A stretch of DNA of 33,477 nt from Nitrososphaerota archaeon (lineage in GTDB: Archaea > Thermoproteota > Nitrososphaeria > Nitrososphaerales > Gagatemarchaeaceae). This document shows positions 14,407-21,447 of the stretch, piece by piece. The stretch covers positions 1 through 33,477 of the forward strand of contig JAPCJO010000016.1 in assembly GCA_027886905.1 (NCBI GenBank), written 5' to 3'. How positions within the stretch are numbered: the stretch's first letter is position 1; each line of letters opens with the position of its first letter. The position numbers were made by a program, and so were the translations under genes. The notes below the pieces were generated by a model, which was given only the letters and a program-made list of their open reading frames with translations, was not told the DNA's origin and did not search any database.

Positions 14407-15096
14407 ATGGGCTGTCATCCACTAGACGACTCGAAAAGTGCCTGGGCGCTTGAAATGAGACGAAACGGGGCTGTTTTCCTAGACAGGGATGGGGTCCTGA
14501 ACGACCTGGAGTACAACCCCGACGAAGGGCGCATCGGCAGCCCCCTCTCCGCAAAGCAGCTCAGGATTCACCCATACGCGGGCGAGTCCGTGAGGAAGAT
14601 CAAGGAGCTCGGGTTCAAGGCGATACTCGTCTCAAACCAGCCTGGTGTCGCGAAGCGCCAACTATCGTACCCCGAGTTCGAGAAGATGAACGGGATGGTC
14701 AGGGCCGAGCTAGCCAGGCAGGGAGGCGGGCTGGACGCGGAGTTCTACTGCCTCCACCACCCCGACGCTCTCGTCAGGAAGTACAAGGCGGACTGCGACT
14801 GTAGGAAGCCGAAGCCCGGGCTGCTCCTGAGGGCGGCGAAGGAGAACGAAGTAGACATGAGCGAATCCTTCTTTGTGGGGGACGCGCTAGACGACGTCAA
14901 GGCTGGGAAGGCGGCAGGGTGTAAGACCATACTCCTCGGGCACGTGACTACGTTCCTCACAAGGATGATGGATGAGGAGGGAGCGAGGCCTGACTACATG
15001 CTGCCGTCGCTCAAGCAAGTCCCCGGCCTTCTTGCGAGGCTCAACGAGGGACAGGGAGCGAGGCCGCGGCGCGGCGCGGGCAAGAAGGCAGCCTGA
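14407..15096 (+). CDS. gmhB: D-glycero-D-manno-heptose 1,7-bisphosphate 7-phosphatase (HAD family)
   Basis: This HAD-IIIA phosphatase removes the 7-phosphate from heptose 1,7-bisphosphate. The nucleophile motif is D26-R-D28-GVLN. SNQPGVAKRQLS is motif II, CRKPKPG supplies the motif III lysine, and FFVGDALDDV is motif IV. The zinc loop C115-x-H117 followed by C130-x-C132 has exactly the spacing of E. coli GmhB (C92, H94, C107, C109). This separates it from histidinol phosphatases that lack a proper loop. I start it at ATG 14407 (229 residues), downstream of the TATA-like box. A later ATG at 14455 would leave a 213-residue protein beginning just before the catalytic strand. About 20 basic residues extend the C-terminus. 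It converges with gmhA (2-nt gap). Confidence 0.88.
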   Translation: MGCHPLDDSKSAWALEMRRNGAVFLDRDGVLNDLEYNPDEGRIGSPLSAKQLRIHPYAGESVRKIKELGFKAILVSNQPGVAKRQLSYPEFEKMNGMVRAELARQGGGLDAEFYCLHHPDALVRKYKADCDCRKPKPGLLLRAAKENEVDMSESFFVGDALDDVKAGKAAGCKTILLGHVTTFLTRMMDEEGARPDYMLPSLKQVPGLLARLNEGQGARPRRGAGKKAA

Positions 15097-15098
15097 GG

Positions 15099-15710
15099 TC
15101 AGTACTTCGAGGGCTTCTTGCCCTTGGACGAGAGCATTCCCCTCAGCTGCTCGGCCATGAGATGTGTGAGCACGAGGTGCATCCCCTCGACGTGCGGCGT
15201 GGAGTTCGCTGGGACCACGATGCAGGCGTCGGCCGCGGTCTTCAGGACTCCTCCGTCGAACCCGGACAGCCCGACAATCTTCCCGCCGTTGTCTTTCGCG
15301 TACTTCACTGCCTTGAGCAGGTTCTGGGACCAGGGGCCCGCCTTGTCGCTTCCCGACCCGCCGTGGACGCTTATCGCCACGAGGACGTCCCCCTTCCTGA
15401 AGAAGTTCCTGAGCTGCTCGTAGTAGATGTCGCCCCATCCGTTGTCGTTGGTCAGCGCGCTGACCAGCGGGATGTTGTCGACGAGGGAGAACGCGCGGAA
15501 CTTCCTGTCCGCCTCGTCCGAGACCCACTTGTTGAGGTCGCACGCGAAGTGCGTCGCGGTGGAGGCGGAGCCACCGTTGCCTATCGCGAAGACCTGGTGG
15601 TCGCCCTTCCACGCACCATAGAGGATCATTATCGCCTTGTCGATGGATTGCCTGTCGAGCTTTGCCACAATCTGAGAGACTTCATCGAGGTACTCCTGCG
15701 TTCTGGCCAA
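15099..15710 (-). CDS. gmhA: Sedoheptulose 7-phosphate isomerase (phosphoheptose isomerase)
   Basis: This 203-residue SIS-domain protein converts sedoheptulose 7-phosphate to D-glycero-D-manno-heptose 7-phosphate. The phosphate-binding GNGGSASTATHFACDL, the second SIS loop VHGGSGSDKAGPWSQNLL and the C-terminal helix HVEGMHLVLTHLMAEQL match GmhA. The His of that helix aligns with E. coli catalytic H180. The catalytic Glu65 region (HFAEEL in E. coli) reads HFACDL, so an Asp replaces the Glu. The start is TTG 15710, with a TATA-like GCTTAAAGC at 15736-15744, implying a nearly leaderless mRNA. It sits between gmhB and the flippase gene. Related SIS proteins include DiaA, but the surrounding heptose genes make GmhA the best call. 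Confidence 0.87.
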   Translation of the reverse strand: MARTQEYLDEVSQIVAKLDRQSIDKAIMILYGAWKGDHQVFAIGNGGSASTATHFACDLNKWVSDEADRKFRAFSLVDNIPLVSALTNDNGWGDIYYEQLRNFFRKGDVLVAISVHGGSGSDKAGPWSQNLLKAVKYAKDNGGKIVGLSGFDGGVLKTAADACIVVPANSTPHVEGMHLVLTHLMAEQLRGMLSSKGKKPSKY

Positions 15711-15735
15711 ATCGGCGGGCTTCGACCTTACATTT

Positions 15736-15744
15736 GCTTTAAGC
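15736..15744 (-). promoter_or_regulatory. TATA-like box for gmhA
   Basis: On the minus strand GCTTAAAGC, a palindrome, lies 26-34 nt before TTG 15710. It gives gmhA a promoter separate from the flippase gene. Confidence 0.45.
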
Positions 15745-15783
15745 TTGTCTGTGCCGCTTCTCCCCGAGGGCGCGTCGCGAGCT

Positions 15784-17409
15784 CTAGAGGATCTGGCGCA
15801 TGAACCTGCCGACGCTGCGCGGCATGAAATGCTCGAGGTATCGCTTGTCCTCCTCGGTGAGGAGGCGCAGGCTGCGGGCGCACAACAGGAGCACCGCGAC
15901 CCCGATGAGGCTGTACGGGAGGAGGGTGAGCGCCCGGTTGGAGATGAACTTCGACATGGAAAACAGCACGCCGAGCATGACGAGCGAGGAGGCGATGAGC
16001 TTCACCTGGAACGAAATGTCCGTGACGCCCTTGAGATAGCTGCGGGTCAGGTAAAGGGCCATGAGGAACCCGGCCACGTCGACGAGCGTCCTGCTCGTGG
16101 CGGCGCCGAGGAGGCCGAAGCTTGGGACCAGCGCGACCGAGAGCGCGAGGTCCAGCACGACCGTCACGATGCCGATCATCATCACCTGCGTCGTCTTCCC
16201 GGTCGAGAGCAGGAGAGAGGTGAGAATCCCCTGCATCCCGACGAACAGGAAGAAAGCGGACATCATCTGTAGAGAGGGGTTCGCGAGCAGGTAGGTCGAG
16301 ATTCCGCCCGCGAAGAGGCGGATCATCTGCTTTGAGAGGCCGACGAGGGCGAAGGACACCGGAATCAGAGCGAGGGAGGTGTACCTGAAGGCGAGCCTCA
16401 GCCCCGTGGACAGTGTGCTCGGGTCGTTCGCGTTCGAGGAAATCTCGGGGAAGAAAGCCGTGTTGAGGGGCGTGAAGAGCATGACGCCCAAGCCGCCCGA
16501 GATCGCGATGGCGGCATAGTAGGCCCCCAGCTGCGCCTGGCTGAGGAACCCGCCGACCACCATTGGGTCGGCGGCGCCGGTCGCCACCGTGACTATGCCC
16601 GCGACACCGAGAGGCAGCGAATATCTCAGCACCTGCCTCACTGTTCGCCCGTTTGAGCTCGCGGGGTCTGCCACGAGGAGCGGCCGTCGCGTTATCGCGA
16701 GGGACCAGAAGATTATGACGGCGCCATAGACCACCCACGCGACTATGGGGACGATGACGCTGTGAAACTCCAGCAGCCCGAGGACGGTCAGGCCTACCGT
16801 AGCGAGGTTCGCGCTGACCAATATCCTCGCGAGCGTCTGGTACTTGCGCATCCCTTGGACCAGACCCTGGAAAATCCCAGACATCGTGATTGCGAAGAGC
16901 CATCCGCCTGAGGCGGCGAAGATCCACCCGTCGTTCGTGCTCTTCGTGAAATAGAGCGAGAGCGCGGGCGAGAGGAGGACGTACACGACCGTCGCCACGG
17001 AAGTGAACACGAGCGACAGGACCACTATCGACCTGGAGACGACCCTGGACTCTCCTTCGTTGTGCGCCATGAAGGCGACGAACCTCGTCGCGGCGAACTG
17101 CAGTCCGAAGACTGCCACGGAGGAGGCTATCGTGGTCACGAGCAGCGCGGCCGAGTAGAGGCCGTAGTCAGACGGAGAGAGGAGACGGAGCAGCATGGTG
17201 AGGAATACGAAGCCCAGGACGCTGTTGACCAGGTTTTGCACCGTCAGAGACCTGATACCTGTGGCGATGTGCCTGGCCCTGTCGGACGAGAGCCCGCCCT
17301 CGGCCCCTGGGACGGCTGTGTCTCCGAGCCCCCCGTTAGAGGCCACGGGCTGGCTCAGGGAGCGGGCAACCTCTGCGTCGTGGCCGGTCGCCCTATCACG
17401 TATAGCCAA
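15784..17409 (-). CDS. MOP-family oligosaccharide flippase (Wzx-like)
   Basis: This 541-residue protein has an N-terminal cytosolic tail of about 50 residues and then roughly 12 to 14 membrane helices. The opening LTVQNLVNSVLGFVFLTMLLRLLSPSDYGLYS pattern is typical of polysaccharide-biosynthesis flippases of the MOP superfamily. Such proteins move lipid-linked sugars across the cytoplasmic membrane so they can be attached to S-layer proteins or other surface structures. The TTG start at 17409 overlaps the phosphodiesterase gene by 14 nt, which points to translational coupling. A GTG at 17346 is an alternative that avoids the overlap. It lies next to gmhA and is the natural exporter for a heptose-containing glycan made in this region; the cargo itself is inferred. 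Confidence 0.87.
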   Translation of the reverse strand: MAIRDRATGHDAEVARSLSQPVASNGGLGDTAVPGAEGGLSSDRARHIATGIRSLTVQNLVNSVLGFVFLTMLLRLLSPSDYGLYSAALLVTTIASSVAVFGLQFAATRFVAFMAHNEGESRVVSRSIVVLSLVFTSVATVVYVLLSPALSLYFTKSTNDGWIFAASGGWLFAITMSGIFQGLVQGMRKYQTLARILVSANLATVGLTVLGLLEFHSVIVPIVAWVVYGAVIIFWSLAITRRPLLVADPASSNGRTVRQVLRYSLPLGVAGIVTVATGAADPMVVGGFLSQAQLGAYYAAIAISGGLGVMLFTPLNTAFFPEISSNANDPSTLSTGLRLAFRYTSLALIPVSFALVGLSKQMIRLFAGGISTYLLANPSLQMMSAFFLFVGMQGILTSLLLSTGKTTQVMMIGIVTVVLDLALSVALVPSFGLLGAATSRTLVDVAGFLMALYLTRSYLKGVTDISFQVKLIASSLVMLGVLFSMSKFISNRALTLLPYSLIGVAVLLLCARSLRLLTEEDKRYLEHFMPRSVGRFMRQIL

Positions 17410-18904
17410 GGCGTCTGAGGTTGTCCATCACCTGCTTTTCTTCTTTTTCTGTGAAGGCATAGCTGCGGTTGTCTTTCATCACGTCCGTCGCTCGGAGAGA
17501 CTGAGGGGGATGCGGCTTTAGCATGATCTCTTGGATTGCGTGACCGTCCATCGCCTCGGGAGGCAAGATTCCCATCAAGGTGAGCGAGGTGGGAGCCACG
17601 TCCTCCAAGGAGACGTCCAGCGTCCCCGACCTCCTGATGTCCGGTCCTGTGGCGAAGAAGACCCCGTTCGGCCCGTGGTTTGACTTTGGGAAGTTCCCCG
17701 ACGCCGACACTATGCTGCGACTGAAGGGGTCGGTCTTGATGTTTATGTCGTCGCGCGGGACGATGAGCAGCTGCGGTGCCGCGTCGACCCGGTCGCCCCT
17801 GTAGACCTGGTCTCGCGTGTACACCTTGCAAATCTCCTTCCCCGAGTCGTCCTTGAGCTGAGAGAGGCCCGATATTATCGACTCCTCGTCCTCCTTGGAT
17901 TTTACAACGATGACGCCGTCCGTCCCCGGAACGAAGGCCCTGGAGCCCAGCAGGTCAACGGCGTCGATGGTGCGCACGACCGTGGCAGCGCCCTGGAACC
18001 TCTTCGTCACTCCCTGAGGCATCCAGAGGAAGTGGCCGTCGAACAGGTCGTGCGCCATCCTTGTGAGGCGATAGCGCAGAGAGGACTTCCTCCTGAGCAT
18101 CCCTTGCCCGTGGAGCCAGGCGTTGGGATAGAACGCGAGGGGCCTCCGATTGAACCCGTGGTCCGAGACTATCAAGAAGTTCACCCCGCTTCCCAGCGAG
18201 TCCATCAGGGTCCCTACCAGCTCGTCGACGCCGCTGTAGCCGCGCCGGACAGCTGCGTCCTCCTTGTCGCCCTTCCCCATCAGCTTGTGCTGCAGGCGGT
18301 CCAGGCCGGTAAGGACTATCATGCCGAACGACCACTCGCCCTCCTTGAGCAGGTCCAGGAACAGCTTCACCCTCCTCTGCTCCGTCGCCAAGACGCGGCT
18401 GACCAGCTCGTCGGGCTTTTTCTCCAAGCCCCTGCTCATCGGCGTGTCAATCTCGTACCCCTCTGCGTCCAGCCGCTGGAGCAGGTCATCCGGGTAGACG
18501 GACCTCTCGTCTATGTACCAGGGAGGTATCCCAGACACGATCGAGCCTAAGACCTTGTGGACAGGATAGGTGACCGGCACGTTGACCTCCACCGACCTCT
18601 CGCCGAGCGCTTCCACATAGTCCCAGATCCTCGGCGTCGAAGTGTTGGTGGAGTTGGTGATCGTGATGGGGTCTGTTGAGAAGTTGTAGAAGTAGTAGAT
18701 GCCGTGCTTGCCCGGGTTCACGCCGGTCGTGATCGAAGTCCAGGCAGGGGCAGTCTGCGGAGGGACGACCGACTTTAGACGGGAGAAGCAGCCTTGGTCT
18801 GCTATCGCCGAGAGCCTCGGCAGGTCGCCGTCTCCCATGAAGTCCTGCGTTAGCTGAAGGTCCGCGGCGTCGAGCCCTATGATTATCAGCTTGTGCAATG
18901 GCAA
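17396..18904 (-). CDS. Alkaline-phosphatase-superfamily phosphodiesterase / nucleotide pyrophosphatase-like
   Basis: The protein opens on the first strand with HKLIIIGLDAAD, whose Asp is a metal ligand. APAWTSITTGVNPGKHGIYYF holds the nucleophile Thr/Ser region, VSDHGF the Asp-His pair and NHGPNGVFFATG the late His ligand. This is the metal-binding set of type I phosphodiesterase/nucleotide pyrophosphatase (PF01663) enzymes. No signal peptide or membrane helix is visible, so it is probably cytosolic. It could hydrolyse a nucleotide sugar or a lipid-linked pyrophosphate, or transfer a phosphate-containing group; sequence alone does not decide. The 14-nt overlap with the flippase suggests a shared job in glycan export or quality control. 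I start it at TTG 18904, downstream of the AT-rich box at 18951-18960. ATG 18949 and longer starts are in frame but abut or cross that box. Confidence 0.78.
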   Translation of the reverse strand: MPLHKLIIIGLDAADLQLTQDFMGDGDLPRLSAIADQGCFSRLKSVVPPQTAPAWTSITTGVNPGKHGIYYFYNFSTDPITITNSTNTSTPRIWDYVEALGERSVEVNVPVTYPVHKVLGSIVSGIPPWYIDERSVYPDDLLQRLDAEGYEIDTPMSRGLEKKPDELVSRVLATEQRRVKLFLDLLKEGEWSFGMIVLTGLDRLQHKLMGKGDKEDAAVRRGYSGVDELVGTLMDSLGSGVNFLIVSDHGFNRRPLAFYPNAWLHGQGMLRRKSSLRYRLTRMAHDLFDGHFLWMPQGVTKRFQGAATVVRTIDAVDLLGSRAFVPGTDGVIVVKSKEDEESIISGLSQLKDDSGKEICKVYTRDQVYRGDRVDAAPQLLIVPRDDINIKTDPFSRSIVSASGNFPKSNHGPNGVFFATGPDIRRSGTLDVSLEDVAPTSLTLMGILPPEAMDGHAIQEIMLKPHPPQSLRATDVMKDNRSYAFTEKEEKQVMDNLRRLGYT

Positions 18905-18950
18905 TGGTCTAACCTTCGCCGGCAGGTTACTCGGTGATGCGAGCCTCATC

Positions 18951-18960
18951 CTTATTTTAG
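18951..18960 (-). promoter_or_regulatory. TATA-like box for the phosphodiesterase/flippase pair
   Basis: On the minus strand CTAAAATAAG is the strongest AT-rich element before the phosphodiesterase gene and predicts initiation near 18928. Confidence 0.4.
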
Positions 18961-18996
18961 GCTGTTGCCGGCGCAACGGCATCAGGCCCGCACCGT

Positions 18997-19003
18997 CTAT
19001 AAG
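18997..19003 (+). promoter_or_regulatory. TATA-like box for the VTT-like membrane gene
   Basis: CTATAAG lies 33-39 nt before TTG 19036, predicting a leader of about 10 nt. Confidence 0.45.
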
Positions 19004-19035
19004 AGGGCCAAAAGGAGCGGCTCCAGAGGGTTCGG

Positions 19036-19680
19036 TTGATTTCTGTCCTGCTGAGGCTTTTCCTCCTCTTCCTCTTCTCGCTGGTTTCCAACGCCACCGC
19101 CTTTTTCGGGGCGTCGTACACGCTGATAGCGACAGCCGAGCTCTCGGCCACCGGTGTCAACCCTGAGAGCTTCACGCTCGTCGTCTTCGTCACCGCCCTC
19201 GGCGCCACCCTCGGGAAGATAGTAATCTACTTCACCGCAGTCGGGCTGCAGAAGAGCCTCCTGAAGAACAAGAACGTGAGGCTTCTCGGGACCTGGCTGG
19301 GAAAGAGCGGGTTCTATCTGGGTCTCTTCATCGCGGCTCTGCTGCCCATCCTCCCGTTCGACGACTACGTCTACATCGGCGCGGGGGCGAACCGGGGCAG
19401 GCTGGGGCCCATGCTCGGGGTCACGTTCCTGGCCAAGCTCGCCAAGAGCGCGTTCGAAATCCTCCTCGAGCTGTCGGGGCTCCTGGAGATCTCCAGGCTC
19501 ACGCACCGCTTCCTCGGGCTCTCCAGGCTCGAGCTGTCGATCGTCGCGTCCGTCGCCTTCGTGGTCTTGGGCGTCGTGACCTACAAGGTGGACTGGGAGT
19601 CCATCGCCGTGAGGGCGAGCAAGGCCTTCAGACGCAGTCCGGCCCGGCCTAGTTCTGGCCAGGGACCTGGGACTGGTTAA
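19036..19680 (+). CDS. Polytopic membrane protein, possibly VTT/DedA-like
   Basis: This 214-residue protein has about five to six hydrophobic segments and a basic, Ser/Pro-rich tail. The middle stretch LLPILPFDDYVYIGAGANRG, followed by a Gly-rich helix ending in FLAKLAKSAFE, recalls the re-entrant loop and GxxxK region of VTT/DedA (SNARE-associated) membrane proteins. Some of those act as lipid or polyprenyl-phosphate scramblases. The match is by eye and weak. If true, a role in recycling the lipid carrier of the glycan would fit its place between the flippase unit and hddA. The start is TTG 19036, about 10 nt after the expected transcription start. The hddA promoter overlaps its stop codon. 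Confidence 0.6.
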   Translation: MISVLLRLFLLFLFSLVSNATAFFGASYTLIATAELSATGVNPESFTLVVFVTALGATLGKIVIYFTAVGLQKSLLKNKNVRLLGTWLGKSGFYLGLFIAALLPILPFDDYVYIGAGANRGRLGPMLGVTFLAKLAKSAFEILLELSGLLEISRLTHRFLGLSRLELSIVASVAFVVLGVVTYKVDWESIAVRASKAFRRSPARPSSGQGPGTG

Positions 19681-19684
19681 ATAC
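19676..19684 (+). promoter_or_regulatory. TATA-like box for hddA-hddC
   Basis: GTTAAATAC overlaps the TAA stop of the upstream gene, and its centre is about 45 nt before TTG 19725. Confidence 0.45.
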
Positions 19685-19724
19685 ACGGCGCGGAGACTTT
19701 GTCTCGGAGCGTCCGCGTCCCTCT

Positions 19725-20708
19725 TTGATCGTCTCGAGGACCCCTTTCAGACTTTCGCTCGGAGGGGGCGGGACGGACCTGCCTGCGTACTACACCAAGC
19801 ACGGCGGCTTCTTCATCTCGGGCGCGGTGGACAAGTACATGCACATAGTCCTGAACAACAGGTTCGAGCCCGGGATCAGGCTCAGCTACAGCCAGACGGA
19901 GATCGTGGACTCCATCGACCACATACGCCATCCGCTCGTGAGGGAGGCGCTCAGGCTCCTGGACCTGAGAGACAAGCTCGAGATCGTCTCGCTCGCTGAC
20001 GTCCCCGCGGCGACGGGCCTTGGGTCGTCAGGAAGCTTCACGGTGGGGCTGCTCAGCGCCCTCTACGCTCGCCAGAGGATCGTCAAGACCCCGGAGGAGG
20101 TCGCCGAGGCGGCGTGCGACATCGCGATGAACCGGCTCCACGAGCCGTCGGGGAAACAGGACGAGTACGCGGCCAGCTTGGGGGGCATAAGGTCCTACGA
20201 GATCGACACCCGGGGGAGAGTGACTGCGACGGAACTCGACATATCCGAGAGCACCCTGTCCGAGCTGGAGTACGGGATCATGATGTTCTACACGGGGATA
20301 ACCCGCAGCGCGGGGGAGATTCTGGGGAAGCAGCAGTCGAAGGTCTCCGACGCGAAGGGGGAGGCCGTGAGGAAGATGCACGCCATAAAGGCCATAGGCT
20401 TGGAGAGCAAAAAGGCGCTCGAGTCCGGCAACCTCACGAGGTTCGGGGAGCTCCTCCACGAGCACTGGACGGTGAAGCGCGGCATAACGGAGAACATGAG
20501 CTCGGACAGCGTCGACTCGTGGTACGCCCTCGCCGTGAAGAACGGGGCCCTCGGCGGGAAGCTCGTAGGGGCCGGGGGCGGGGGATTCCTCATGCTCTTC
20601 TGCCAGGAGGGGAGGGAGAAGGTCAGGGCAGCCCTTGCGAAGCGCGGGCTGACAGAGATGAGGTTCAGGTTCGACTTCGAAGGCAGCAAGGTAATCTACA
20701 ACGTCTGA
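19725..20708 (+). CDS. hddA: D-glycero-D-manno-heptose 7-phosphate kinase (GHMP family)
   Basis: This 327-residue GHMP kinase phosphorylates heptose 7-phosphate at C1 in the GDP-heptose branch. It begins RTPFRLSLGGGGTDLPAYY, the quadruple-glycine TDLP motif typical of HddA and related sugar kinases. The GHMP ATP loop is PAATGLGSSGSF, and the C-terminal motif is LVGAGGGGFLMLF. GHMP kinases for galactose, fucose or mevalonate differ in the first motif. The presence of gmhA, gmhB and a guanylyltransferase nearby makes HddA the best assignment. The start is TTG 19725 (IVSRTPFRL). hddC follows after 31 nt in the same direction, so the two form an operon. The alpha-anomer product expected of HddA is known for the bacterial family and is inferred here. 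Confidence 0.87.
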   Translation: MIVSRTPFRLSLGGGGTDLPAYYTKHGGFFISGAVDKYMHIVLNNRFEPGIRLSYSQTEIVDSIDHIRHPLVREALRLLDLRDKLEIVSLADVPAATGLGSSGSFTVGLLSALYARQRIVKTPEEVAEAACDIAMNRLHEPSGKQDEYAASLGGIRSYEIDTRGRVTATELDISESTLSELEYGIMMFYTGITRSAGEILGKQQSKVSDAKGEAVRKMHAIKAIGLESKKALESGNLTRFGELLHEHWTVKRGITENMSSDSVDSWYALAVKNGALGGKLVGAGGGGFLMLFCQEGREKVRAALAKRGLTEMRFRFDFEGSKVIYNV

Positions 20709-20739
20709 GGCGTCTGGCAGAGCGGGGAGCGAGCCAGGG

Positions 20740-21429
20740 TTGCAAGCCGCCATACTGGTCGGGGGGCTGGGGACCCGGCTCGGGCCGATGACCAAGAGCG
20801 TCCCGAAGCCGATGGTCGTCGTGGGAGGCAAGCCGTTCCTCGAGCACGAGATCAACCTTCTCAAGAGCTGCGGCATAAGCGACTTTGTGCTCTGCGTCGG
20901 CCACCTCGGGGAGATGGTCGAGAGCCACTTCCAGGACGGCAATAGGTGGGGAGTCAGAGTCAGGTACAGCCACGACGGCCCGAGGCTCCTTGGGCCCGCC
21001 GGCGCGCTGAAGCGGGCGGAGCCGCTCTTGGACGAGTTCTTCTTCGTCACCTACGGCGACGCCTACCTCCGGGCGGACTACCGGGGCATGATGAAAACAC
21101 TGGTCGATTCGGGGAGACTCGGCGCGATGGCAGTCTACGAGAACCATGACAGGTACGGAAGGAGCGACGTCGAGGTGAGCGAAGGGCGGGTCGTGCGCTA
21201 TGACAAGCGGGGCGGGGGGATGGACTGGGTGAACTTCGGCGTGTCCGCGCTGAGGAAGCGCGCCCTTTCCCTCATCCCGCCCGAGACGGAGTGCGGCGAG
21301 GAGGAGTTCTACGGCGAGCTGATCAAGCGCGAGGAGCTCCTGGCGTTCCCCGTGGCGGACCGGTTCTACGAGATCGGGACTCCCGCGTCCCTGAAGGAAT
21401 TCGAGCTTTTCATCTCGAGCCAGCGCTGA
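20740..21429 (+). CDS. hddC: Sugar-1-phosphate nucleotidyltransferase, probable heptose 1-phosphate guanylyltransferase
   Basis: This 229-residue protein of the NTP_transferase (GT-A-like) family has the nucleotide loop LVGGLGTRLGPMTKSVPKPM (residues about 6-25). The active-site Asp region is FVTYGDAY, and the metal/sugar site is near WVNFGVSALRK. It transfers GMP (or another NMP) from NTP to a sugar 1-phosphate, forming the activated sugar and pyrophosphate. The single-domain length without a left-handed helix matches HddC, RmlA-short and mannose-1-phosphate guanylyltransferase-like enzymes. The nucleotide is not fixed by sequence. Its 31-nt spacing behind hddA, and gmhA/gmhB in the region, favour GDP-D-glycero-alpha-D-manno-heptose as product. 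The start is TTG 20740, with GGGGAG about 11 nt upstream. Confidence 0.85.
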   Translation: MQAAILVGGLGTRLGPMTKSVPKPMVVVGGKPFLEHEINLLKSCGISDFVLCVGHLGEMVESHFQDGNRWGVRVRYSHDGPRLLGPAGALKRAEPLLDEFFFVTYGDAYLRADYRGMMKTLVDSGRLGAMAVYENHDRYGRSDVEVSEGRVVRYDKRGGGMDWVNFGVSALRKRALSLIPPETECGEEEFYGELIKREELLAFPVADRFYEIGTPASLKEFELFISSQR

Positions 21430-21447
21430 CCCGGCCTCGATGGCCTG

